Shown: piece by piece, positions 6,901 through 15,803 of the stretch
Layout of the letters: each line of letters begins with the position of its first letter
Position numbering within the stretch: position 1 is the first letter of the stretch
NCBI GenBank assembly: GCA_025963735.1
Contig: JAOQAF010000167.1
Coordinates: 1 to 33,303 of the forward strand
Length of the DNA stretch: 33,303 bases
Source of the DNA: Bacteroidota bacterium
Lineage (GTDB): Bacteria > Bacteroidota > Bacteroidia > B-17B0 > Aurantibacillaceae
Direction of reading: 5' to 3'
Notes under the pieces: generated by a model
Databases searched by the model: none
What the model saw: the letters and a program-made list of their open reading frames with translations, nothing else
What the model was told of the DNA's origin: nothing
Made by a program: the position numbers and the translations under genes

Positions 6901-8952
6901 ATGAAAAGAAGTTTATTTATAGCGTTTATCTTTTTTTTGTGTGTATGCAGCCACACTTCCAGGGCTCAATCAAGGTCGGAGTTGGAGGAACAGGCATATG
7001 CTGCACTTAATGATAAAGATTTCGCGAATGCCTATACTTTATTTGATAAATTAAATGCCAAGTATCCAAAGGAGTTTGATTATAAATTTAAATTAGGAAT
7101 AGCCTGTTTATATTATCCCGATAAAAAAGCCCGGGCTATTGAAATATTTAATGATATAAAAAAAGAATCAAAAGGTCCTGAAGTGGATTATTATTTAGGT
7201 AAGGCCTATCATGTAAATTATAAATTCGATGATGCCATTCCCTTACTTGAGGCTTTTGTTGCTGCCAGAAAAAACAGCAAGAATAAAGAAGAAAAGGAAA
7301 TGGTTGAAGATGCCGACAGAGTATTAAACAATTGCTCTAACGGTAAGCAGTTGGTTGACAATAAAATTATTGCCGATATAAAAAATATTGGAGGCCCCAT
7401 TAATACTGAAGAAGATGAATATGTGCCGGCCATTACAACGGATGAATCTATCATGATTTTTACCTACAGAGGGAAAAAAAGCATGGGCGGGAAATTAAAC
7501 ACGGATCTTCAGCCCGATAATGTTGATGGGGAATATCATGAAGACGTTTATATTTCACGCAAAAAGGCCGACTCTACCTGGAGTGAGCCGCAAAGTTTAG
7601 TGAATTTAAATACCAAAGGAAATGACGCGGCTATCGCTTTATCACCCGACGGGCAAATGCTTTTTATATTTTTAAGTACAGATAAAAATGAAGGTGATAT
7701 TCTTGTGAGCAAATTAACCGGAAATGAATTTTCGAAACCCGAACCTCTTAATAAAAATATAAACACCGATTCATGGGAAGGTTCATGTTCCATTTCAGGT
7801 GATGGGCATTTCCTGTATTTCGCGAGTGAGCGGCCCGGGGGCCTTGGTGGGCGAGACATCTATATTAGCGAACAGGTTAATGGCGATTGGGGCCCGGCCA
7901 AAAACATGGGACCAACCATTAACACAGCATTGGATGATGATGCGCCTTTTATTCATCCTGATGGTATTACTTTATTTTACAGTTCCAAAGGACATCAAAG
8001 TATTGGCGGCTATGATATAATGTTTTCAGTGAAAAAAGATAATGAATGGTTGCCTCCAAAAAGTATGGGTTTACCTTTAAACACCACCGAAGACGACCGC
8101 TATTATGTAATTAATTCAAGAGGTGATAAAGGATACTTTAGCAGCGACAGGGCAGGATCTGGAGGAAAAGGCAAACAGGATATTTACATGGTTACACCCG
8201 GCATTTTGGGCGAGAAGCCTGTTATAGCATTATTAAAAGGCATTGTATACGGCGACGAAAAACCAATAGAAGCTAAAATTGAAGTGATAAAGATCACACA
8301 AAAAGAAAACATCGGTCCCTTTTATACAAATAAAACCACAGGAAAATACCTTATGGCTTTAAGCCCGGGTTTTGTATATCGCATCAAAGTTATAGCCGAA
8401 GGATATGATCCGATTGAAGAAGATCTGGATATTGAAAGTTTGAACAAATACATGGAAACCAACAAAGATTTTTATTTGTACAGCGCCGGAAAATCACCAA
8501 CAACGTCGGTTGTAACCGAAACCCCCGCACCCACAAATACTAATGTTGCAGAAGTTTCGCCATGCTCGGGACAAACCTTGCCTGATTTTACGCCTTTAAA
8601 AGGAAAATCTTTGAACGACATACAATATTATAGACAACTTCTTGCAACAGCAGGTAATTACTGTGCCGAAGGGCTCATCTTTAAAGTGCAGATAGCTGCA
8701 TACCGTAAGCCGCAAAACTATAAATACGATCATTTGCTTCAGTATGGCAAACCCGAAGTGAATGATTATCCGGATGGCATAACGCGCTTTACTCAACTGG
8801 AGTTTAAAACAATTAAGGAAGCCGAAGTTCAAAGACAAAAAGCCATAGCAAAAGGACAGAAAGATGCCTGGATAGTAGCTTTCATAAAAGGAAAGCGCTA
8901 TACGCTTGAAGAACTGATCATGCTTGATTTTCTTGGGAAATCTATTAATTGA
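6901..8952 (+). CDS. TPR/PD40 (WD40-like) envelope protein with carboxypeptidase-regulatory-like and C-terminal SPOR-like domains
   Basis: ATG 6901 gives signal MKRSLFIAFIFFLCVCSHTSRAQS. PD40 motifs (GHFLYFASERPGGLGGRDIY, GDKGYFSSDRAGSGGKGKQDIY). C-term GLIFKVQIAAYRKPQNYKYD...KDAWIVAFIKGKRYTLEEL. Confidence 0.82.
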   Translation: MKRSLFIAFIFFLCVCSHTSRAQSRSELEEQAYAALNDKDFANAYTLFDKLNAKYPKEFDYKFKLGIACLYYPDKKARAIEIFNDIKKESKGPEVDYYLGKAYHVNYKFDDAIPLLEAFVAARKNSKNKEEKEMVEDADRVLNNCSNGKQLVDNKIIADIKNIGGPINTEEDEYVPAITTDESIMIFTYRGKKSMGGKLNTDLQPDNVDGEYHEDVYISRKKADSTWSEPQSLVNLNTKGNDAAIALSPDGQMLFIFLSTDKNEGDILVSKLTGNEFSKPEPLNKNINTDSWEGSCSISGDGHFLYFASERPGGLGGRDIYISEQVNGDWGPAKNMGPTINTALDDDAPFIHPDGITLFYSSKGHQSIGGYDIMFSVKKDNEWLPPKSMGLPLNTTEDDRYYVINSRGDKGYFSSDRAGSGGKGKQDIYMVTPGILGEKPVIALLKGIVYGDEKPIEAKIEVIKITQKENIGPFYTNKTTGKYLMALSPGFVYRIKVIAEGYDPIEEDLDIESLNKYMETNKDFYLYSAGKSPTTSVVTETPAPTNTNVAEVSPCSGQTLPDFTPLKGKSLNDIQYYRQLLATAGNYCAEGLIFKVQIAAYRKPQNYKYDHLLQYGKPEVNDYPDGITRFTQLEFKTIKEAEVQRQKAIAKGQKDAWIVAFIKGKRYTLEELIMLDFLGKSIN

Positions 8953-9227
8953 TCGTTCATTTACAATTTGGCTTATGCTCTTGAAAGTATAGAGACTGTC
9001 ATATAGGCCGCTAAGTTATTTTTATTGTGATGAAGATTCGATAACTTTATAAGTACTTTATGTACTCTGGCAAAAAAATGGCAGTTCCATCCTCACGGTT
9101 TTATTTCGCACTCACCCATATTTAATATTTCCGCTTTCTAAATGAAAAGGTGTAATATGATGTTAGCAAAGTATAAGTAACCAACTGTTATAACAATTGA
9201 GCCATCATATTCATTATAAAAGTCACC

Positions 9228-9264
9228 TAAAAAAATCCAAAAAGCCCACTCATTGAGCGGGCTT
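9228..9264 (-). terminator. Rho-independent terminator for frr
   Basis: aagcccactc-att-gagcgggctt hairpin (one G-T pair); the A-rich + strand left flank reads as a T-tract on the minus strand. Confidence 0.65.
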
Positions 9265-9292
9265 CAGGCATTTTTATTTTCAAAGAGGAAAA

Positions 9293-9853
9293 TTAAACCG
9301 TCATTATTTCTTTTTCTTTTTGTTCAATATATTTATCCACTTTTAAAACGTTGGCATCAGTTAAGGTTTGAATTTTAGCTTCCGCATCTTTAGCTTCATC
9401 TTCAGGGAGTCCGTCTTTTTTCAAAGTTTTAACCGATTCCATGGCTTCTTTACGCAACGTACGAATGGATACTTTAGCGTCTTCTCCCAGATTTCTGGCG
9501 GTTTTTGTTAACTGTTTACGTCGCTCTTCTGTTAAAGGCGGCACTACTATTCGTATAATGATACCATCGTTTTGAGGATTAAATCCCAGGTTGGCTGCCT
9601 GAATAGCTTTTTCAATGGGAGTTAACATTGTTTTTTCCCAGGGTTGAATAATGAGCGTTCGTGCATCCTGTGTATTAACGCTGGCCGTATTACTGATTGG
9701 CACTTTGCTTCCATAATAATCAACCATTACATTCTCAAGCATAACCGGACTTGCTTTACCCGCCCTTACCTTTTGAAGTTCAAGTTCAAGATGACTAAGA
9801 GCCTTCTCCATTAAGGCTTTTGAATTATCCAATACTGATTTTACGTCGTTCAT
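9293..9853 (-). CDS. frr: Ribosome recycling factor
   Basis: 186 aa. LELQKVRAGKASPVMLENVMVDYYGSKVPISNTASVNTQDARTLIIQPWEK...RIVVPPLTEERRKQLTK. Confidence 0.97.
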   Translation of the reverse strand: MNDVKSVLDNSKALMEKALSHLELELQKVRAGKASPVMLENVMVDYYGSKVPISNTASVNTQDARTLIIQPWEKTMLTPIEKAIQAANLGFNPQNDGIIIRIVVPPLTEERRKQLTKTARNLGEDAKVSIRTLRKEAMESVKTLKKDGLPEDEAKDAEAKIQTLTDANVLKVDKYIEQKEKEIMTV

Positions 9854-9902
9854 ATTATTAAAGTTGAGGGTTATTAGTTGATATTTTTATTGTACAAAAA
9901 GT

Positions 9903-9910
9903 CAAAGATA
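9903..9910 (-). promoter_or_regulatory. -7 box of the frr promoter
   Basis: Minus strand TATCTTTG, exact match to TAnnTTTG; no clear -33 element seen. Confidence 0.35.
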
Positions 9911-9956
9911 ATTAAAAAATGTAATTTAAGAATTCAGGCCTGCTTAAACTAAATCG

Positions 9957-9984
9957 TACTTCTTAAATCTTACCTCTTAAATCT
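9957..9984. repeat. 14-bp tandem duplication
   Basis: tacttcttaaatct / tacctcttaaatct, then partial third unit aacttcta. Confidence 0.6.
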
Positions 9985-9989
9985 AACTT

Positions 9990-11132
9990 CTACGCGGTAG
10001 ACTTTACCTGAAATAATTCCGCCAGCTTATTTACTACAATATCAATTTCTTCTTTTGTATTGTATTTACTGAAACTGAATCTTACAGATGGACGATTCAT
10101 GTCTATTCCTAAGCCCCTTAAAACATGACTACCCTGGTTGCTCCCGCTGCTGCATGCGCTTCCGCCGCTGGCTGCAATGCCTGCAATATCAAGATTAAAT
10201 AATAACATTTCAGCATCGGGATGATTGGGAAAACAACAGTTAAGAACCGTATACAACGATTTATCAAAGGAAGTTTCTCCATTAAAAACAGTTCCCGGAA
10301 TTACATCTGTTAATCTTTCACGCATATAATCTTTTAATCCCATTATATGTTTTTGGTGTTCTTCCATTTCATTGAAACAAATTTCTAATGCTTTGGCTAA
10401 GCCAACAATTCCGTATAAATTTTCAGTTCCGCCGCGCATGTTGCGTTCCTGTGCGCCGCCATGAATAAAAGGCGTTATTTTATTAGCGTGATGAATGTAT
10501 AAAAAACCAACCCCTTTCGGACCATGAAATTTATGGGCCGCGCAGGTAATAAAATTTACTTTAAGTTCTTTTAAATCCATCCTGTAATGGCCCATGGTTT
10601 GCACGGTATCACTGTGAAACAATGCGCCGTATTTTTCGCAAAGTTCTCCAACTTCTTTTAAAGGAAGTAAGGTTCCTATTTCATTATTGGCATGCATTAA
10701 CGATACAAGTGTTTTGTCGTTATTTTTTAAAAGTTCTTCAAGATCATTAAGATCAACGTTGCCTTTTTTATCAATTTTAACCCAGCTTACTTTAACTTTG
10801 CCGGCCTTTTCAAGGGTTTTAACGGTATGCTCCACCGCGTGATGTTCAATGGCAGAAGTAATGATATGTTTGATGCCAAAGGTTTCAATGCTTTGCACAA
10901 TGGCCATGTTATCGGCTTCGGTTCCTCCGGATGTAAAAAATATTTCGGCGGGTGTTACATTTAAAAGTTTAGCCACTGTTTTGCGTGCCACTTCAATGGC
11001 TGAGCGGGTTTTTCTGCCGAAAGAATGAATGGAAGACGGGTTGCCAAAATCCTCTGTCATAAAAGGAAGCATGGCTTTAAATACTTCTTCATCAAGTTTC
11101 GTTGTGGCGGCGTTATCCAGGTAAATTTTCAT
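9990..11132 (-). CDS. Cysteine desulfurase (NifS/IscS family)
   Basis: MKIYLDNAATTKLDEEVFKAM start at 11132. FFTSGGTEADNMAI, TCAAHKFHGPKGVGFLY, ASGGSACSSGSNQGSHVLRGLG. Confidence 0.94.
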   Translation of the reverse strand: MKIYLDNAATTKLDEEVFKAMLPFMTEDFGNPSSIHSFGRKTRSAIEVARKTVAKLLNVTPAEIFFTSGGTEADNMAIVQSIETFGIKHIITSAIEHHAVEHTVKTLEKAGKVKVSWVKIDKKGNVDLNDLEELLKNNDKTLVSLMHANNEIGTLLPLKEVGELCEKYGALFHSDTVQTMGHYRMDLKELKVNFITCAAHKFHGPKGVGFLYIHHANKITPFIHGGAQERNMRGGTENLYGIVGLAKALEICFNEMEEHQKHIMGLKDYMRERLTDVIPGTVFNGETSFDKSLYTVLNCCFPNHPDAEMLLFNLDIAGIAASGGSACSSGSNQGSHVLRGLGIDMNRPSVRFSFSKYNTKEEIDIVVNKLAELFQVKSTA

Positions 11133-11203
11133 TTGCAGATATTTTATTTTTAATTGTAATCTCTCGTTCACTCACGTAATCAACTCCACACTAACACTAA
11201 AAG

Positions 11204-12601
11204 TTAATTCTTAATTATCTCTTTGATGTCGGAAATAATTTTTTTGGCTAAGTTTTCGGCTGTTGACTGAGTCTGACTTTCACTGTAAATTCTAATAATA
11301 GGTTCAGTATTACTTTTGCGTAAATGCACCCATTCCTTATCAAATTCAATTTTCACACCATCTATTGTATTCACCGGTTGTTTTTTATACTTGTCTTTTA
11401 CCTTGCTTAAAACTTTATCTACATCAATTTGCGGCGTGAGTTCAATTTTATTTTTTGAAATAAAATAATTGGGGTATGATTTTCTAAGCATTGACGCGCT
11501 TTTGCCGTATTTTGCAAGGTGAGTTAAAAAAATCGCGATCCCAACAAGTGCATCACGGCCGTAATGAAGTTCGGGTAATATAATTCCGCCGTTGCCTTCT
11601 CCGCCAATTACAGCTTTGGTTTCTTTCATCATTTTTACAACGTTCACTTCGCCCACAGCGGAAGCTGAATATTTACCTCCCTGCTTTTCGGTAATGTCGC
11701 GCAATGCTCGGGTGCTTGATAAATTGCTTACTGTATTGCCTTTCTTATTATGTTGTAATACATAATCTGAAACTGCAACGAGAGTATATTCTTCGCCAAA
11801 CATTTCCCCATCTTCACACACAAGCGCTAAACGATCAACATCGGGATCAACGCTTATTCCTATATGCGCTTTCTGTTTAACAACTGTTTTACTAAGCTCG
11901 CTCAGGTGTTCAGGTAAAGGCTCAGGGTTATGCGCAAAATTTCCGGTAGGTTCGCCGTTAATAGTTACAACTTTTTTTACTCCTAATTTTTCAAGCAGAG
12001 CCGGAACCACAAACCCACCACTTGAATTAATGGCATCTACAACCACCGAGAAGTTTGCTTTCTTAATGGCAGCAACATCCACATATGGAAGATCCAGTAT
12101 TTTTTGAATGTGGATATTTAAAAAATCTTTATTAATGGTGTAAGTTCCAAGGCTGCTTACATCGGCATAATCAAACTCCGACTTCTCCGCAATTTGTAAA
12201 AGTTTTTTGCCAATTTCTTCGCTTATAAATTCACCTTTTTCATTCAATAATTTTAGAGCGTTCCATTGTTTGGGATTATGACTGGCTGTTAAGATAATTC
12301 CTCCATTGGCGTTTAATTCGGTTACTGCCATTTCAACGGTGGGCGTAGTGCTTAATTCAAGATCAATAACGTTTATTCCTAAACCAATTAATGTTCCGCT
12401 AACAATATTTGAAACCATCTGTCCGCTGATCCTTGCATCCCGACCTATTATAATGGTAATGTTTTTTTTTGATTTGCTGTTTTGTAAAATCAATGTTCCG
12501 AATGCGGATGTAAATTTTACTATATCGAGTGGGGTTAATCCATCGTCAGGTTTGCCACCAATGGTTCCCCTTATTCCGGAAATACTTTTTATGAGAGTCA
12601 C
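11204..12601 (-). CDS. glmM: Phosphoglucosamine mutase / phosphohexomutase family
   Basis: SISGIRGTIG, LTASHNPKQWNALKLLN, DPDVDRLALV, GEGNGGIILPELHYGRDAL, RKSNTEPIIRIYSE. Confidence 0.85.
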   Translation of the reverse strand: MTLIKSISGIRGTIGGKPDDGLTPLDIVKFTSAFGTLILQNSKSKKNITIIIGRDARISGQMVSNIVSGTLIGLGINVIDLELSTTPTVEMAVTELNANGGIILTASHNPKQWNALKLLNEKGEFISEEIGKKLLQIAEKSEFDYADVSSLGTYTINKDFLNIHIQKILDLPYVDVAAIKKANFSVVVDAINSSGGFVVPALLEKLGVKKVVTINGEPTGNFAHNPEPLPEHLSELSKTVVKQKAHIGISVDPDVDRLALVCEDGEMFGEEYTLVAVSDYVLQHNKKGNTVSNLSSTRALRDITEKQGGKYSASAVGEVNVVKMMKETKAVIGGEGNGGIILPELHYGRDALVGIAIFLTHLAKYGKSASMLRKSYPNYFISKNKIELTPQIDVDKVLSKVKDKYKKQPVNTIDGVKIEFDKEWVHLRKSNTEPIIRIYSESQTQSTAENLAKKIISDIKEIIKN

Positions 12602-12754
12602 TTTTTATTTGTTTTTAAGGTATGTAAAGATAGAATAAAGTGACTAACAATTAAACCATATAAATGAACAAATTGCTGATTTTTTCACTAATTTGGCAAT
12701 TGATAAGAGCCTCGCTTTTATTACTGATTATGCCTCACATAAGTTAAGCGGCCC

Positions 12755-13216
12755 ATGTTTTCAAATAATTATAAAATAGCAATACGTTTGTTTTTTTTAG
12801 TGACCCTTTTACTTATTAAAATTGACACTGCAGCTTCAAATGGAAATAAAAATTGTTCTCTTAATGTTTCCCGACCTCACGAAATATTAACTCAAAATCT
12901 TGATTTTTATTCCGGATTAAAAGATCGTCCGAATCCGCTTTTACAAATTTTTAAAAGTAAACAGCAAAAAAATAAAAAGGTCATAGCCGCAATATTAGCC
13001 TTTCCCTTTCCGTTTGGTATGGTAGGTTTACACCGAATATATCTTGGCACTTCCCCGCACGTGCCGGTGGTATATATTGGCACATTGGGCGGTGCATTGG
13101 GTATTTTACCCTTTATTGACTTTTGTGTGATAGTGCTGGATAAAGACCTGAACCGTTATATAGAAAATAAAAAGGTACTGATGTGGGTTGATGAATCTAA
13201 AAAAGAGATTAAATAA
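12755..13216 (+). CDS. TM2-domain-like small membrane protein
   Basis: Signal-like N-terminus; KNKKVIAAILAFPFPFGMVGLHRIYLGTSPHVPVVYIGTLGGALGILPFIDFCVIVLDKD. Confidence 0.75.
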   Translation: MFSNNYKIAIRLFFLVTLLLIKIDTAASNGNKNCSLNVSRPHEILTQNLDFYSGLKDRPNPLLQIFKSKQQKNKKVIAAILAFPFPFGMVGLHRIYLGTSPHVPVVYIGTLGGALGILPFIDFCVIVLDKDLNRYIENKKVLMWVDESKKEIK

Positions 13217-15129
13217 TGTGCGGCATTGCGGGTATAATTTTAAAGGACAAAGCACCATTTAGTTTATCAGCAAAAGTAGCTGAAATGTCACTGAGTTTAG
13301 CCCATAGAGGACCAGACGGCGAGGGGTTTATGCTGTCAGATGGTTTTAATACGTATCCATTTAAACGTTCCGGATCAGAGCAGATTTTTTCTAAAAAAGA
13401 ACTGGCTTATATTCCCCAAAAGGATCTTACTGCCTCCAATACGGATTCTATTATTTCTTTTGCTCATAGAAGGTTGTCTATTATAGATCTCAGTGAGGCT
13501 GGTCACCAGCCAATGAGTACACCCGATTCAAAATTATGGATCACCTTTAACGGCGAAATTTACAATTACATTGAATTAAAAAAAGAACTAAAGGAATCGG
13601 GATATCTTTTCATTTCAGAAAGCGATACCGAAGTGATTTTACATGCGTATAAACACTGGGGTTTTGACTGTGTAAACAAATTTAACGGCATGTGGGCATT
13701 TTGCATTTTTGATACGGAAAAGCAATTGTGTTTCGCTTCGCGTGACAGGCTGGGAGTAAAGCCTTTTTATTACATTAACACTGTTGAGTGTATGGCTTTT
13801 GCCAGTGAGCAAAAAGCATTTGTAAGCAGCGGTTTAATTAAAGCCTCCTATAATTATAAAGCCGCTCACGATTATCTGGTGAATGGATCGCTGGAAACTG
13901 AAACAAATAATTTTTTTGACGGGATCGAAGAACTTTTCCCCGGAAATAATTTAATCTACAATCTGAAAACAAAAGCTGTTAAGATTGAAAAGTATTATAA
14001 AATTAATCAAACTCAAAACAACGAAAAGTTAAGTGACAGAGAATTAATTGATCTTATTGAACAGAAGTTATATAACGCTGTTAAACTGAGATTAAGAAGC
14101 GATGTGGAAGTTGGCGCCTGTTTAAGCGGAGGTATTGACAGTTCAGTGTTGTGCGGTTTAATGCATAAGATTTTGAATAAGAGTAATTATTGTTTTACAT
14201 CCGTATTTAAAAATGAAACATTTAATGAAGAGTATTTTGCCGACGTAGTTGCCAAACAAATAAATGCGGTTTATTTTAAAACAGAGCCAACGCTGGAAGG
14301 TTTTATAAATGAACTCGATAGTTTAGTGTATTCTCAGGATATTCCCGTTTGGGATACCAGCACGTACGCACAGTACAAGGTCATGGCGCTGGCAAAAAGC
14401 AATAATATTAAAGTGGTAATTGACGGGCAGGGAGCCGATGAGCTGTTTGGCGGATATCACCATCACTTTGTGGCAAAGTGGAATAATATGATGGGTGAGG
14501 GAAAGACAGTTGCTGCGGTTAAGGATATAAATAAATCCGGAAAAACAATCGATAGACCTTTTAAATTTTACATCAAGGAAAAACTAAAAGGGAAATTGCA
14601 CTTTAACTCCAGGATTTTATCCGGGGTTTTTAAAACTGATTTTTTAAAGTCGCAGGAAATACAAAACCCTACGGTATACTTTAATGACATAAACAAACAA
14701 CTCATCAACGACATTGAACAGGCGAGATTAAAGTCTTTTTTGAAATGCGAAGACCGTTGCGCTATGTGGCATAGCGTAGAAAGCCGCACCCCTTTTAGCG
14801 ACGATATTGAGTTGATAGATTTAATGTTTTCATTTAATGGCAACCGTAAAATACAAAATGGGGTTTCTAAATATTTATTGCGCGAAGCTTCTAAAGCAAT
14901 TTTACCACAACAAATTTACTCGCGTTATGACAAGCGTGGTTTTGAAACCCCAATGAAAAAATGGGTTAAGGAATTAAAACCGCTTATGACAAAAGAAATA
15001 GAAGCTTCAGGATTTGATTTTATCAGGAAAGATTATCTTGAAAAATTAAATACTGAAAATGCTTTTGAATACAAACTTCTTTTTAGGCTTTTTATTTTAA
15101 GCCGATGGAAAAAAGTGTTTATTTCTTAG
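13216..15129 (+). CDS. asnB: Asparagine synthase (glutamine-hydrolysing)
   Basis: MCGIAGII (Cys2 nucleophile), HRRLSIIDLSEAGHQPM, FNGEIYNY, GACLSGGIDSSVL, DGQGADELFGGY. Start overlaps previous stop (TAATG). Confidence 0.95.
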   Translation: MCGIAGIILKDKAPFSLSAKVAEMSLSLAHRGPDGEGFMLSDGFNTYPFKRSGSEQIFSKKELAYIPQKDLTASNTDSIISFAHRRLSIIDLSEAGHQPMSTPDSKLWITFNGEIYNYIELKKELKESGYLFISESDTEVILHAYKHWGFDCVNKFNGMWAFCIFDTEKQLCFASRDRLGVKPFYYINTVECMAFASEQKAFVSSGLIKASYNYKAAHDYLVNGSLETETNNFFDGIEELFPGNNLIYNLKTKAVKIEKYYKINQTQNNEKLSDRELIDLIEQKLYNAVKLRLRSDVEVGACLSGGIDSSVLCGLMHKILNKSNYCFTSVFKNETFNEEYFADVVAKQINAVYFKTEPTLEGFINELDSLVYSQDIPVWDTSTYAQYKVMALAKSNNIKVVIDGQGADELFGGYHHHFVAKWNNMMGEGKTVAAVKDINKSGKTIDRPFKFYIKEKLKGKLHFNSRILSGVFKTDFLKSQEIQNPTVYFNDINKQLINDIEQARLKSFLKCEDRCAMWHSVESRTPFSDDIELIDLMFSFNGNRKIQNGVSKYLLREASKAILPQQIYSRYDKRGFETPMKKWVKELKPLMTKEIEASGFDFIRKDYLEKLNTENAFEYKLLFRLFILSRWKKVFIS

Positions 15130-15784
15130 AATCATCTTTAAGATCCAGAAAACGGTATTGGATACCAAAACTAAGACCAAAACCCGGTGAGCCCTGTAGT
15201 TTAAGGGAACTGAAGGTGTTATTGAAATCAACATCATTGGTAGTTAATTTAGGATAGTTGAAAAACGGAAGAGATAACTTCATGTTAAATCCAAAACGAC
15301 CAATATATAAACGTGGATCTATATAAAATGAATAATAAATTCCTGAGCCTTTAAGCTGCGTATTCTTTATATCATTAAAGTGATATTTAATCCCCGTATA
15401 ACCAATATCGCTTCCAAGCACCAGATCAAAACTTTTTTTAGACACCGCGTGATAGTTTAATTGAACAAGAATGTCATTCGATTTTATAGTTCCGGTATTT
15501 CCGCTTACTGTATCTTTTGATACAAAATAGTTATTGTTTTTGTAACGCAAACCAATGCCAAACCTCTTGTGAAGTCCGTATTCAGCACCCACTGTAAAAT
15601 GCGTGCTCCCCGCTTTATCGTTTTTTGTTTCCGTTAAATCATTGGTTTTATCATGAATAACTACTTTGGTGTTATAAATTTCGAGGCCTCCGCCGGCATC
15701 AATTACCAGCGCTCCTTTATAGAAAGACTGGCCATTAATTTTAATAAAAAGAGATATAATAATGAGAGTTAGAAATTTTTTCAT
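15119..15784 (-). CDS. Predicted outer-membrane beta-barrel protein
   Basis: Signal MKKFLTLIIISLFIKINGQS; alternating-strand pattern ending GFGLSFGIQYRFLDL. Confidence 0.7.
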   Translation of the reverse strand: MKKFLTLIIISLFIKINGQSFYKGALVIDAGGGLEIYNTKVVIHDKTNDLTETKNDKAGSTHFTVGAEYGLHKRFGIGLRYKNNNYFVSKDTVSGNTGTIKSNDILVQLNYHAVSKKSFDLVLGSDIGYTGIKYHFNDIKNTQLKGSGIYYSFYIDPRLYIGRFGFNMKLSLPFFNYPKLTTNDVDFNNTFSSLKLQGSPGFGLSFGIQYRFLDLKDDSKK

Positions 15785-15803
15785 GCCTGTATTTTTTTAT
15801 AAA

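Noticed and set aside
7218-8838. ORFs on both strands inside the PD40/SPOR-like gene
   Set aside because: Shadow ORFs of a well-supported coding region.
8953-9292. tRNA or other structural RNA gene in the long gap before frr
   Set aside because: No cloverleaf or TTCGAATC-type T-arm found; only the dyads and the frr terminator are supported.
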